Shown here piece after piece: positions 25,001 through 35,902 of a stretch of 64,000 nt of DNA; positions within the stretch are counted from its first letter, which is position 1; each line of letters starts with the position of its first letter. The stretch comes from Bolinopsis microptera (taxonomy: Eukaryota > Ctenophora > Tentaculata > Lobata > Bolinopsidae). The DNA is taken from positions 3,004,175 through 3,068,174 of the forward strand of contig NC_087078.1 in assembly GCF_026151205.1 (NCBI RefSeq). The letters are read 5' to 3'. The notes below the pieces were generated by a model. The model was not told where the DNA came from. It saw nothing but the letters and a program-made list of their open reading frames with translations, and did not search any database. A program made the translations under genes and the position numbers.

Positions 25001-25306
25001 ATACAATTTATACAATAGCCACAAGAATATACATGGATATTACATCTTTTAATTTCTTGCAAAGAATATAATAAATACAATATTACTAGGTATAGTAGGA
25101 ATGTCAATAAGTCAATAGAATTTGTCTGAAACCTCTATGTGCCTGCTAATGAAGTGAGTATCCCAGATCATATCTTTCCAGATCATATCCCAGATCATAT
25201 CTTCACAGATCATATCTTTACAGGTAGATCTGTATAATGGGGGCCCGATGTTATAGCGGACATCATCTCCCCCCCCCCCCCCCCCCTTACCCCTTCTTAC
25301 CCCTAG

Positions 25307-25593
25307 TTCCATAGCGGATATTATGCCAAATTATTAGACGGAGGTCCATTTCTACGGTGATGATTCTCCGGCTCCGTCTACTGTATTATACGGAGATGAA
25401 GCTCTCCGGGAATTTCTCGGAGATTGTAGCAGTTTGTGGCAATTTCTTTGCACTTTGCTCTGTGAGAATCAACAAAATTACCGTAGATGGTCTCCGGATA
25501 AGGTTATGGAACTGCAAACCGGAGAAATATCCGAAGAAATATTAGTTGACGATCTCCGTCCAATAATTTGGCATAATATATCCGCTATGGAAC
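25307..25593. mobile_element. MITE of about 285 bp, copy 1
   Basis: The ends are inverted: left CCATAGCGGATATTATGCC, right GGCATAATATATCCGCTATGG, with further complementarity (AAATTATTAGACGGAG against CTCCGTCCAATAATTT). The interior has no coding capacity beyond an incidental 62-codon frame. A second full copy is at 28018-28323. End fragments recur at 26060-26247 and 28790-28975. Confidence 0.8.
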
Positions 25594-25640
25594 TGGGGTA
25601 AAAAGGGGTAAATATATATTTACATCAAAAATTTCACAAG

Positions 25641-25795
25641 TACATCACCCGAGTAGCTTAGCGGCTAGGCGATCGGCTAGCTCTGCACGAGGTCGGGTGT
25701 TCAAACCTGCGTGAACACCGTGTAAACTTTTACCCAGCACAATTTTTTTTCTTCATGATAAATAGGAAATAAACCTTTGAACCTAGCGAGCCAGT
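25641..25795 (+). repeat. tRNA-like SINE, copy 1
   Basis: An A-box-like TAGCTTAGCGG (25654-25664) and a B-box-like GGGTGTTCAAACC (25695-25707) are spaced as in tRNA genes, followed by a T-run and an AT-rich tail. The tRNA-like part does not fold as a complete modern tRNA with a matched acceptor stem. A tRNA-derived SINE head is therefore more likely than a functional tRNA. Confidence 0.55.
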
Positions 25796-26243
25796 AGCTT
25801 GAGCAAATAATTTAGATAGTAGCAAAAACTTAAGTAGTCCCAGTGCTCAGGTTTGAGGACATTGAAGAATAATCTGAAAATATCGCCGAAATCCACGACT
25901 ATTTGCCGAAATCCACGACAATCCGCAAAAGCACTTGCAAGTTACAAAAAAGCTAGGCTTTGACTAGATAACCGACTCCAGTACTCAAAACTGAAATGGG
26001 CCTGGCTAGGTAACTCGAGCAGCGGTAATTTGCCGATGAATTTTAGCAAGCTAGTCAATAACTCAATAAGTAGATTTCTCGGAGATTGTAGCAGTTTGTG
26101 GCAGTTTCTTTGCACTTTGCTCTGTGAGAATCAACAAAATTACCGTAGATGGTCTCCGGATAAGGTTATGGAACTGCAAACCGGAGAAATATCCGAAGAA
26201 ATATTAGTTGACGATATCCGTCCAATAATTTGGCATAATATCT

Positions 26244-28017
26244 GGGGGGTTAATCTGATTAAAAGCTACAAAAAATTCCAGAAATGAGATGACTGGTTAA
26301 AACCTACCTTTGGAAAGCTCTGATGAACCTGCCCGTGGAGAAATAAACACACTTCACTTCACCTCAATTGAGCAATAACTATTTATCGCTTATTATTTCA
26401 TTTATTTTGGATGTACAGTGTGCTTCGTAACTAATTTATTATTATAAAGTTTAATTTCTAATAAGCTAAAACGACAACTAATCTTTCGTTTTACTCCCTA
26501 CTGTACAGGTTTACTCGTCAATCCAGGTATATGAGAATGTGTGAGAATGGTCTTGAAACTCTGAAAAGAGGGAAGCAGTTTTGGGGACGGGGAGATTGAA
26601 GCGGGTGGGCGACAAATGAACCCCCCCCCCTATTGTAAGCCCCCCGGCTTACAATTGACCCCCCATGCAATTACACTGAGTCAATTGATCTCAGTATAAT
26701 AACATGGGGGTTAATTGTCGGGGGTCAATTGTCGTACTAAGCCCTAGATTGTACCTGCTAATGAGGTGAATATCCCAGATCATAGCTTCACAGGTAGGAC
26801 TGTATAATGGGGGCCCTGATGTTATAGTGGACATCACTTTCCCCTCCCGTATCTGATTAAAGGATACAAAACAGTCAAGAAATGAGATTGGTTAAAACCT
26901 ACCTTGGGAAAGCTCCGATGGACTAGCCCGTGGAGAAATAAACACACTTAACTTCAGCTCAATTGAGCAATAACTGCCTATTTATTGCTTATAACTTCAT
27001 TTATTTTGGATGTAGATTGGGCTTCGTTGTGAGATACTATACCTGAGTGATTACTCCGAACTTTCTAAAAAGCTACAAAGTTAACTTTCTGAAAAGCTAC
27101 AAAGCTAACTTTCCTACTGTACTGGATTACTCGTGAATTCAGGTATAGGAGTATGTATTAGAACGGTCCTGAAACTATGAAAAGAGGGAATTAGCGGTTT
27201 TGGGGACGGGAAGATTACAGCATCAAAAACGGGTAGGATGTAGGAGCCTAGGAGGGTAATTATAATAATAAAGGTACTGGGGGATTGAACAACTTACTTA
27301 CTTTCGGCGATCCTCGATCGAACTCCCATTCACTGTCTGCCTCCACACGTCTTGATCGCACATAACAGTTCGAAGGTCGTCCAACTGGAGCCCAGTGTCA
27401 CGAGCTACTACGTAGTGACGGAAGTGATGTCCACTATAACATCATGGCCCCCATTATACAGTCCTACCTGTGAAGCTATGATCTGGGATATTCACCTCAT
27501 TAGCAGGTACAATCTAGGGCTTAGTACGACAATTGACCCCCGACAATTAACCCCCATGTTATTATACTGAGATCAATTGACTCAGTGTAATTGCATGGGG
27601 GGTCAATTGTAAGCCGGGGGGCTTACAATAGGGGGGGGGGTTCATTTGTCGCCCACCCGCTTCAATCTCCCCGTCCCCAAAACTGCTTCCCTCTTTTCAG
27701 AGTTTCAAGACCATTCTCACACATTCTCATATACCTGGATTGACGAGTAAACCTGTACAGTAGGGAGTAAAACGAAAGATTAGTTGTCGTTTTAGCTTAT
27801 TAGAAAGTAAACTTTGTAATAATAAATTAGTTACGAAGCACACTGTACATCCAAAATAAATGAAGTAATAAGCGATAAATAGTTATTGCTCAATTGAGGT
27901 GAAGTTAAGTGCGTTTATTTCTCCACAGGCAGGTTCATCAGAGCTTTCCAAAGGTAGGTGTTAACCAGCCATCTCATTTCTGGAATTTTTTGTAGCTTTT
28001 AATCAGATTAACCCCCC
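26244..28017. repeat. Inner palindrome of the foldback structure
   Basis: The arms are complementary over about 600 bp, from the terminal GGGGGGTTAATCTGATT and its complement AATCAGATTAACCCCCC inward to the blocks with CACAGGTAGGACTGTATAAT. The loop (about 26849-27409) contains a further direct, shortened copy of the arm start (26856-27015). The poly-C tract at 26618-26630 and its partner at 27631-27641 differ in length. Confidence 0.85.
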
Positions 28018-28323
28018 AGTTCCATAGCGGATATTATGCCAAATTATTAGACGGAGGTCCATTTCTACGGAGGTCCATTTCTCCGGCTCCGTCTACTGTA
28101 TTATACAGTTATACGGAGATGAAGCTCTCCGGGAATTTCTCGGAGATTGTAGCAGTTTGTGGCAGTTTCTTTGCACTTTGCTCTGTGAGAATCAACAAAA
28201 TTACCGTAGATGGTCTCCGGATAAGGTTATGGAACTGCAAACCGGAGAAATATCCGAAGAAATATTAGTTGACGATCTCCGTCCAATAATTTGGCATAAT
28301 ATATCCGCTATGGAACTGGGGTA
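28018..28323. mobile_element. MITE, copy 2
   Basis: Same element and orientation as 25307-25593, with two small internal duplications (GGAGGTCCATTTCT repeated; TTATAC repeated). The inverted ends are preserved. Confidence 0.8.
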
Positions 28324-28365
28324 AAAAGGGGTAAATATATATTTACATCAAAAATTTCACGAATA

Positions 28366-28505
28366 CATCACCCGAGTAGCTTAGCGGCTAGGCGATCGGC
28401 TAGCTCTGCACGAGGTCGGATGTTCAAATCTGCGTGAACACCGTGTAAACTTTTACCCAGCACAATTTTTTTTTCATGATAAATAGGAAATAAACCTTTG
28501 AACCT
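28366..28505 (+). repeat. tRNA-like SINE, copy 2
   Basis: Almost identical to 25641-25795, with a few substitutions in the B-box region (TGTTCAAATC). It sits in the same relative position after MITE copy 2, so it was duplicated as part of the larger block rather than inserted twice. Confidence 0.55.
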
Positions 28506-29274
28506 AGCGAGCCAGTAGCTTGAGCAAATAATTCAGATAGTAGCAAAAACTTAAGTAGTCCCAGTGCTCAGGTTTGAGGACATTGAAGAATAATCTGAAA
28601 ATATCGCCGAAATCCACGACTATTTGCCGAAATCCACGACAATCCGCAAAAGCACTTGCAAGTTACAAAAAAGCTAGGCTTTGACTAGATAACCGACTCC
28701 AGTACTCAAAACTGAGTGGGCCTGGCTAGGTAACTCGAGCAGCGGTAATTTGCCGATGAATTTTAGCAAGCTAGTCAATAACTCAATAAGTAGATTTCTC
28801 GGAGATTGTAGCAGTTTGTGGCAGTTTCTTTGCACTTTGCTCTGTGAGAATCAACAAAATTACCGTAGATGGTCTCCGGATAAGGTTATGGAACTGCAAA
28901 CCGGAGAAATATCCGAAGAAATATTAGTTGACGATATCCGTCCAATAATTTGGCATAATATCCGCTATGGAACTGGGGGTAAGAAGGGGTAAGGGGGGGG
29001 GGGGGGGGGGGGGGGGGGGAGATGATGTCCGCTATAACATCGGGCCCCCATTATACAGTCCTACCTGTAAAGATATGATCTGTGAAGATATGATCTGGAA
29101 AGATATGATCTGGGATACTCACTTCATTAGCAGGCACATAGAGGTTTCAGACAAATTCTATTGACTTATTGACATTCCTACTATACCTAGTAATATTGTA
29201 TTTATTATATTCTTTGCAAGAAATTAAAAGATGTAATATCCATGTATATTCTTGTGGCTATTGTATAAATTGTA

Positions 29275-29665
29275 TCTAAAAATTTTTCGCTGTCTCAGGT
29301 TTTCTTAAATTTTGTCTCAGGATTTTTCGCTGTCTCAGGTTTTCTTAAATTCTGTCTCAGGATTTTTCGCTGTCTCGGGATTTCTTAAATTTTGTCTCAG
29401 GTTTTTTCGCGCGTCTCAGGATTCTTAAATTTTGTCTTAGGTTTTTTCGCTGTCTCGGGATTTCTTAAATTTTGTCTCAGGTTTTTTCGCTGTCTCGGGA
29501 TTTCTTAAATTTTGTCTCAGGTTTTTTCGCTGTCTCAGGATTTCTTAAATTTTGTCTCAGGATTTTTCGCTGTCTCAGGATTTCTTAAATTTTGTCTTAG
29601 GATTATTCTGCTGTCTTAGGATTATTCTGCTGTCTTAACTTTTGCACCTGTGTCTCAGGAATTTT
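29275..29665. repeat. 40-bp satellite array, right arm
   Basis: Reverse complement of the array at 24525-25000, with the same 40-bp period. It even shares the rare variant unit containing GCGCGTCTCAGG (left arm CCTGAGACGCGC), so the arms derive from one array by inverted duplication rather than from separate amplification. Confidence 0.95.
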
Positions 29666-29935
29666 TGCAAATCTAATCCTAAGATCCGAGGCTGGGGGAG
29701 GCCTTTTAAAGGGATTAGATTTATTTATGTTTTGTTTTAGAACCATCTACTTCTGAGCTGCCCTGTCAAAACTATAAGGGCATATAGGTTGTCCCGGCAA
29801 AAGCCTCCTTAAATTATTAATATCGATCCTAAAGACCGTAATATGGTCATGAACACTTCAGAAGAATTGAATGAAATAAAGGATATTGCCTTTAAGCTTG
29901 TCATACGTTGTATGACCCGCCGCGCGGCTCCCCCT

Positions 29936-30302
29936 GTAGCGACCCTGGGGGTCGCAACATGATACAACTGTACAGTGGCGTAACGTTGCCTGTTGGCGCC
30001 CCCCTGCCGAAAAGGCGCCCCCCTGTTGGCGCCCCCTCTCCTTTTGGTGCCCCTCCCTAAAATTGAACAAATTAGGCTATTTAAGAGGATACGCCGGTAA
30101 AATCTCGAAAAAAGTGTGTATCTAGAGCAAAACGCGCAGTTTTGCTAGTACTTTAGTTAAGTTTTCGAAATTGTCCCACATTCAATCGACGATTTGGCGC
30201 CCCCCTAAGACGGCGCCCCCCTGCACAGCGGGGTCAGCAGGGCCCTTCGTTACGCCACTGCAACTGTAGCGACCCTGGGGGTCGCAACGTGATACAACTG
30301 TA
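29936..30302. repeat. Two-copy tandem repeat disrupted by the hAT MITE
   Basis: The sequence GTAGCGACCCTGGGGGTCGC + AAC(A/G)TGATACAACTGTA occurs immediately before (29936-29972) and after (starting about 30266) the MITE. Removing the MITE and one target copy restores a simple head-to-tail duplication. The unit contains the dyad GCGACCC...GGGTCGC. Confidence 0.85.
29973..30260. mobile_element. hAT-type MITE, 288 bp, with 8-bp target duplication
   Basis: The terminal inverted repeats are CAGTGGCGTAACG and CGTTACGCCACTG. They are flanked by a perfect 8-bp direct duplication CAACTGTA (29965-29972 and 30261-30268). The CAGTGGCGTA-type end and 8-bp duplication are hallmarks of hAT elements. The interior has GGCGCCCCCCT runs near both ends and no coding frame, so it is non-autonomous. 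Confidence 0.92.
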
Positions 30303-31015
30303 AACAATGTTGGAGGAACCGTTTGAAGCTTTTGCACATTTTACGGTGTGAAGATGTTTTTACCATGGTAAATTCGGTACACGTACTCAAGTTCGACAAG
30401 AACTCTAGTTCGTCACCTACTGTAGTTCGACAAACCCTGAGGTTCGACTCTGTCGAGCTAAAGTGCTCTATCTGGACTCAAGTTCGACAAGCACTAAAGT
30501 TAGACAAGAGAACTTTGACTGTCGGACTACAGTTTTGAAATATCCAATATCAAGCAACGATCCTTTATGAGCTTGAAATCTATTCGTTTGTTTGTTTTCC
30601 ACTTGTCTCATGCTGTTCAATTATGTGTTTATATAATTTCTATAATCCATATTTATGGACATTTAATTGACCTCATGATACTCAATTGTTAGTTATTAGA
30701 ATTTTAGACAGAGGTGCGAGAAAAAACATTATTGATATAAACAGTCTAGATCTAAACTTGGAGCCACAAGGCCGAGAGTAATTTTTGATTGTTAAGGGAA
30801 TTTTTTGAATTCTTAAAGGGTTGATTTTATATAGGGTTATTGCTATATTATGTGTATATTGTTTGAATAATTTTATATTTAAAAAAAAAGAATTGTAGGC
30901 TTAACGGAGAAATAAAAGAGTAACGTGGTAACTCTTACTTCCTATTATAGATATAGATTGTAGATTATGCTAGTTAAGTAGTAAGATAATTAATGATTCA
31001 CTCCCGGCGCGAGAA
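30303..31015. other. Non-coding region with GTTCGACAAG-like repeats
   Basis: From 30383 to 30530 variants of AGTTCGACAAG recur irregularly. The remainder is AT-rich. A 71-codon frame here is incidental to the repeat. No gene recognised. Confidence 0.4.
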
Positions 31016-31019
31016 CAAA

Positions 31020-33771
31020 GCACCAGGAACTACTACTACTACTACTATGTCGGAGCTAAGTCCGATCTACGCCAGAAAACCCCCTCCATATATCCCTGTC
31101 CCGCATCAGGGTTCGCAGTTCCTCTTTAGAGTTTGTCCCAACTTCCTTCAGTAACATAGACAAGTAGCTTTGTCTTGGTCGGCCTTGCTGTGCTCTACCG
31201 TGCGTAGGTTCCCATAAGACTAAATCACTGGCAAGTAGCTCAGGATGTCGGATGCAGTGTCCCGCCATTTTTAATCTCCTGCTTCGTAACTTGTTTGACA
31301 GCCTTGGGAGGCTACCATACAAAGTTATATTGCTGACCTTGTCCTTCCATGAGATACCCAGCACCATACGCAACATCTTTGTGTATGTCCCGTCCAAACT
31401 TTTCTCTTGAGCCTTTGTCAGTGTCCAGGTTTCTGATCCGTAGAGCAGTACTGATTCACAAGCCGCTATGAACAATCTAATCTTTAGGCTCTTTGAGAGT
31501 TTGGATTTCCAGATATCCTTCAGTCTATGTAGGGCACCCCACGCTTTTCCCTTTCTAACCCTTATCTCCCTATCTGTGCTCTCAATCCAGGAGCCTAAGT
31601 AGATGAAATCATCTACATTTTCTATGGCTTCCCCGGATCGACTTTGTAGGTCGCTAGATCGATCCTCCATATTCAGTGTCATGACCTTGGTCTTGCCTTC
31701 GTTTATGTGTAGTCCCACGCTTGCTGCCGCTGATTCTACTCTGAGCAGGAACTCGTTAGCCTTGTCCATGTCCTCAGATATAAGTGCTATATCATCTGCA
31801 AAGTCCACATCGGTGATGATCTTGGGCCCCACTCTTCTGCTTTTTCTACGTTCGAGGGTGAGTCCAAGTCGCTCCGCATCATCGCCTATGGCTTGCCTCA
31901 TACAGTAGTCGATGACTATTGCAAAGAGGTAAGGTGCTAAGGTATCACCCTGTAACACACCTGCAAGTATCTCGAACAATTCAGTTTCTCCGTCTGGAGT
32001 TAGGACTTTGGCCATTGTCTTCTCGTACATGAGCCGTATAAGCTGCACGATTTTGACTGGAATGCCGTAAGCTTCTAGAATCTTTAGCATTTTCCCACGA
32101 TGTACACTGTCGAAAGCCTTCTTAAAGTCTATAAATGTCAGAACAGCTGGCAGTTTCCGACTCTTGACACCCTCTATAAGACGTCTCAGTACCAATATCT
32201 GTTGAGTTGTTGACCTTCCTGGTCTGAATCCATTCTGGTTTCTACGCAGAATTGTCTCGATTTCTGGCTTCAACCGGTTTAGAACCATCTTGTTTAGAGA
32301 CTTGGCAACTAGGGATGACAAGCTTATTCCCCGATAGTTCATTGGTTCGCTAAGGTCGCCCTTCTTTGGAATTGGTATGATGTTGGCAGTTGACCATTGG
32401 TCTGGTTTCTCACCTTTCAATAGAGCATTGTTACAGAAGTCTAAGACAATTTGATCAAGGTCGCATCGTTTTAAGACTTCTGGGGCTATGTTGTCGTCAC
32501 CCCATGCTTTCCCTTCCTTTATGCTGGACTTTGCTTTCCTGTACTCATCCAACGTAAACGGTTCTGTTCCGATATTCAGAGGTGGGTGGACTGGATCAAT
32601 ATCCTCTTCCGCGTTCTCTACCGTCGGTGGTGAGCCGAGAAGAGTAGCAAAATAGTCCTTCCATTTCTGAACCCTTTCCGTTGGTGAGTTTCCCTTGATT
32701 TTGCCAGTATATGATGGAGCTTTACCTGTGATCTTGTTGATCATGGTCCAGCTTTTAGCATGTCTGCCCTGCCAACTTGCTTCCTCCAGTTCCCGGACCT
32801 GCCCCTCCAGCAGGTGCTCTTTGGCTGCTTGATAAGCATCGCCTAGCTTCTGTTTGCCCTCTTGAACAGCTATTCGGTTGTCTTCTGTAGCATCTGAGTG
32901 GTATTTTATGCTACATTCCCTCAGCTTCAGCCTGGCAGTCTCAACACTTGGAGTCGCTGAGATTTTACATCTTTTCTTTTTCTCCTTTTCAGGTAGTAAA
33001 AGTCGAGAAGTTGTCCTATTCGCATCAATAAAGCATTGGTACCTTTCTGTTGCCGTCTGATCATCCTTTTCAAGTATGGAAAAGCGGTTTTTAACTTCCA
33101 CTGTGTACCTCTCTTGTAGAGCGATATCAGTTTTAAGTTTAGACCTGTCCAGAACCGGAGCCCTCTTCTCCGTCTTGCTTATCCGTAGACTAAGCTTTAC
33201 CCTTGCTACGACTACTCTGTGATCCGAGCCAATACTGTGGAAACTACCATATGCTTCGGAGTTCTTGACGGAGTTCCGCCATTTCTTCCGGCAAATGATG
33301 AAGTCGATTTGAGATTTACTTTGACTCATATCTGAGAGATATGTCCAGAGTTTACCTCTTCGCTTCTGAAATCTGGTGTTTGTGATTTCTAGCTGTCGCT
33401 CCAACAGCATATCCTCTAGCAGTCTACCATTTCGGTTTGCTGGACCCTTGTGGAAGGATGTCCAGTTTCCTGATGATGAGACATGCGCATTGAGGTCTCC
33501 TACAACGAATAGTAAGTTGTGGGCTGGTATCTGGTCGATGGCACCACCAAGGCTGTCGTAGTAGTTTTCTGCTTCGTCGACAGTCGCCCCCTCTGTTGGG
33601 CTATAAGTCACAATAACAGTTGTGACCGGGTTCCCTGCAAAGTTGGCTACCATCGTCCTCCTGTCATGTGAGTATACACTAATCAATGAGTTGAATACTG
33701 TCTTTTTGTCCAAGACAATACCAACCCCACCAGCAGCCGCCCCATTGCTGGTTCTCCATGCCGAAGTTGTT
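31020..33771 (-). mobile_element. RTE/Nimb-like LINE, main part (endonuclease end, RT, C-terminus)
   Basis: The minus-strand frame is open from 33771 to the stop at 31056. It holds the latter part of an AP endonuclease (GDLNAH, QIDFIICRK, IGSDHRVVVA with the canonical SDH), a full RT (MNYRGISL, NGFRPGRSTTQQ, FIDFKKAFDSV, GVLQGDTLAPYLF, FADDIAL) and a C-terminal domain with SETWTLT and RLKMAGHCIRHP. These motifs fit the RTE/Nimb group. About 15 bp after the stop is a (TAG)n microsatellite (31028-31046), the type of 3' tail these LINEs use instead of poly(A). The missing N-terminal part lies at 39882-40146, separated by an inserted CR1-like LINE. Apart from that break the frame shows no stop. 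Confidence 0.9.
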
Positions 33772-33943
33772 ATTTTTCAATCTTTTGAATCATTTTGACT
33801 AATCCAGTTTAAATACACTTTCATTGTTTTCCACAACGGAACATTTGAAATTGCTATCTGCTTTTCTTTCTTTCCAGGGAGTGTGCTGGTTGGACGTGAA
33901 GGTGCCCCCTGGATTGCCTGGTACCCCCAATTGCTTCTACGCC

Positions 33944-35902
33944 ATGAACGATACACCCACTGACTCTTCTCAATCTGTTCCGGACCAGACTTCAACTACT
34001 ACGGTTCCGGATCAGACTACACCTGCACCCACGACTCCTACCATTATGGTGGAAATCGACGAAGTACTGAAGGATGTTGAAAATATAATTCTTTCAGAAT
34101 ACCACGAATCAGAGGAAAATAAAGATTGTAGCAGCCTCCTTAGTTTCTTCTCAGGGTCTACCCCCCTTGACAACTTCCTGTTGACTCACTCGCAGAGCCT
34201 GCGCTCAGAGGTAGATATCATTAAGCTCAACATCTGTAACATTCTAAAACTTGATGTGAACAAATTTGCAATCATAACGCCATCTATGGTTAAGAGCTGC
34301 CCATCTCTTAAAAAACTCACCTTAGCAGAGGGTCTACTATCCCTGCTTGGCCTTGCAGAAAATGTCTGTGCTGTAATAAGTGGCAAGAGATGTGACCACG
34401 AGGTTAAGTCCCCTTCTTATTTGTCAGCCCCCTCCAGTATTCCAATGGGTCATACTACTTCTAACGAAAGCTCTATACACAAGTCCTTAGAAGATATTCA
34501 AACATCCATTAAAAACTTGAAAGACAATGATAGCCACCTTAGGACTCTTGACTCCATAAACACCAAGCTTGCTGAGCTCAAAGTTGATATTAACTGTTTC
34601 AAAAATAGCAGATCCTCAAACGTATCCACTCCTGACCTGCCCATGCCTCCTTTTATCATAGGGCCACCAGCAGCCTGTGAAACAGACCATGAACAGCTCC
34701 TGCTAGATGCACAGAAGCCTTCAAGTGCAGACGACCCAAAGTCTAAGCACATCATGTCTTATTTACCAGAATTCATTGATACAACCTTGAACTCTCAGCT
34801 ATTAGATTTCCTTGCTCAACAGAACGATGATTTTGTCAAGAACACAGAAAACGGGCATGGAGTTATAAGCTTTGGTGAACGATATGATTACCCCGGGGCA
34901 AAAGCTGCTAAGCCCATATCAGAAGACCTGCCTGAAGTTCTTGCTGAACTTGCCTCAAGGATAAAGAAGCTTTGCCCTGAAACAGTTATTAATCAATGCC
35001 TGATCAACCGGTACAATGATGAGAGCAGTTTTCTCCCTAAACACTCGGATAACGAGAACTCGCTTGTGCATGATAGTTCGATTTTCACTGTATCGTTAGG
35101 AAGCCAGTGTTCAGTTAAGTTCTCAATGAAAGGATCAGAAAGTGGGGAAGTCATTGAGACAATAGAGGGACGCAGTCTATATATCATGAGCAAGCAGTCT
35201 CAGTTCCTCTGGGACCACAGAATAGATAAGAGCAGTGAAAGGAGGGACGTGAGATTCAGTATAACGTTCCGCTACGTGAGCAGCAGTAGCAATGCAACAT
35301 TGATTATTGGTGACTCAAATACCCGGTTCCTCCGATTTGGTGCTGGAAAAGGGACATTCGGTCACAAACTGCCTGGAAAAAGACTTGAATGCTTCACAAT
35401 AGATCAGTTAGACCCTGCCCTTTGTGTAGGATATAAGAATGTTGTAGTACACTGTGGTGTAAATAATATTAAGAGGGGAGGGTGTGATGTTAAACACTGG
35501 GCTAATGAGCTGACGAAGAAGCTCACGAATATTTGTGAAATTTGTCCTTACTCTAAAGTTATAGTTTCACCAATCCTACCAACTAGGTCCTCCTGGCTAA
35601 ATGAGAGAGCCATGGAGTTTAATAGTATATTGTTTGGGTACTGTAATACCAACGCTAGAATAGGAAATTTAGATTTTGATAGTTTTGTCGATGAGGAGGG
35701 TCTACTGAACAAACAGTTTTGTAGGTACAAGAAGCCGGATGACCCAATCCACCTGGGGTCAAGCGGTATCTTCAAACTCTCCCGGGCAATTGCCCATAAG
35801 ATTCTAGGTAGCCCCGTTGATGGGAGGTTGTTCAGTGATGTTACCAAGGCCCAAAATAGATTTTCCCCACGTTCTCGTAGATCTGTAATCCAGTCATGGT
35901 AG
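33944..35902 (+). CDS. LINE ORF1: AlkB-like 2OG-Fe(II) oxygenase plus SGNH hydrolase
   Basis: ATG 33944 gives 652 residues. An N-terminal Ser/Thr/Pro-rich and helical part is followed by an AlkB-like domain at about residues 270-445. It shows the full iron and 2-oxoglutarate signature: H367-x-D369 in KHSDNE, H425 in WDHRI, and R437-x5-R443 in RFSITFR. Residues about 451-640 form an SGNH/GDSL hydrolase: block I GDSN with Ser458, GVNN with Asn507-Asn508, and DPIH with Asp600/His603. Esterase domains in ORF1 are known for CR1/L2-type LINEs. An AlkB domain in front is much less usual; family-wide roles (removal of alkyl groups from nucleic acid, lipid or ester cleavage) are only suggestions for the element. 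The stop overlaps the start of ORF2. The frame is also open upstream to 33824, but only from a TTG. Confidence 0.88.
   Translation: MNDTPTDSSQSVPDQTSTTTVPDQTTPAPTTPTIMVEIDEVLKDVENIILSEYHESEENKDCSSLLSFFSGSTPLDNFLLTHSQSLRSEVDIIKLNICNILKLDVNKFAIITPSMVKSCPSLKKLTLAEGLLSLLGLAENVCAVISGKRCDHEVKSPSYLSAPSSIPMGHTTSNESSIHKSLEDIQTSIKNLKDNDSHLRTLDSINTKLAELKVDINCFKNSRSSNVSTPDLPMPPFIIGPPAACETDHEQLLLDAQKPSSADDPKSKHIMSYLPEFIDTTLNSQLLDFLAQQNDDFVKNTENGHGVISFGERYDYPGAKAAKPISEDLPEVLAELASRIKKLCPETVINQCLINRYNDESSFLPKHSDNENSLVHDSSIFTVSLGSQCSVKFSMKGSESGEVIETIEGRSLYIMSKQSQFLWDHRIDKSSERRDVRFSITFRYVSSSSNATLIIGDSNTRFLRFGAGKGTFGHKLPGKRLECFTIDQLDPALCVGYKNVVVHCGVNNIKRGGCDVKHWANELTKKLTNICEICPYSKVIVSPILPTRSSWLNERAMEFNSILFGYCNTNARIGNLDFDSFVDEEGLLNKQFCRYKKPDDPIHLGSSGIFKLSRAIAHKILGSPVDGRLFSDVTKAQNRFSPRSRRSVIQSW

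Larger units (their letters stand above)
24486..29708. mobile_element. 5.2-kb composite foldback structure (nested inverted repeats)
   Basis: The two ends are inverted copies: the left starts AAAAGGCCTCCCCCAGCCTC and the right ends with its complement. The outer arms (24486 to about 25310, and about 28975-29708) match across 40-bp satellites, a unique block and a poly-C/poly-G run. Inside lie two directly oriented blocks of about 940 bp (25312-26247 and 28020-28972), each with a MITE, a SINE and fragments. At the centre is a second inverted repeat (26244 to about 26848 against about 27410-28017) around a loop of about 560 bp. No transposase frame is seen, so it would be non-autonomous or a product of rearrangement. 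A clear target-site duplication was not found because the ends sit in TTTAAA-type palindromic sequence. Confidence 0.8.

Noticed and set aside
25651-25725. Functional tRNA gene suggested by A- and B-box-like sequence
   Set aside because: The acceptor stem and anticodon arm do not pair as a normal tRNA. The sequence is followed by a T-rich tail and occurs twice inside repeat blocks, so a SINE head is more likely.
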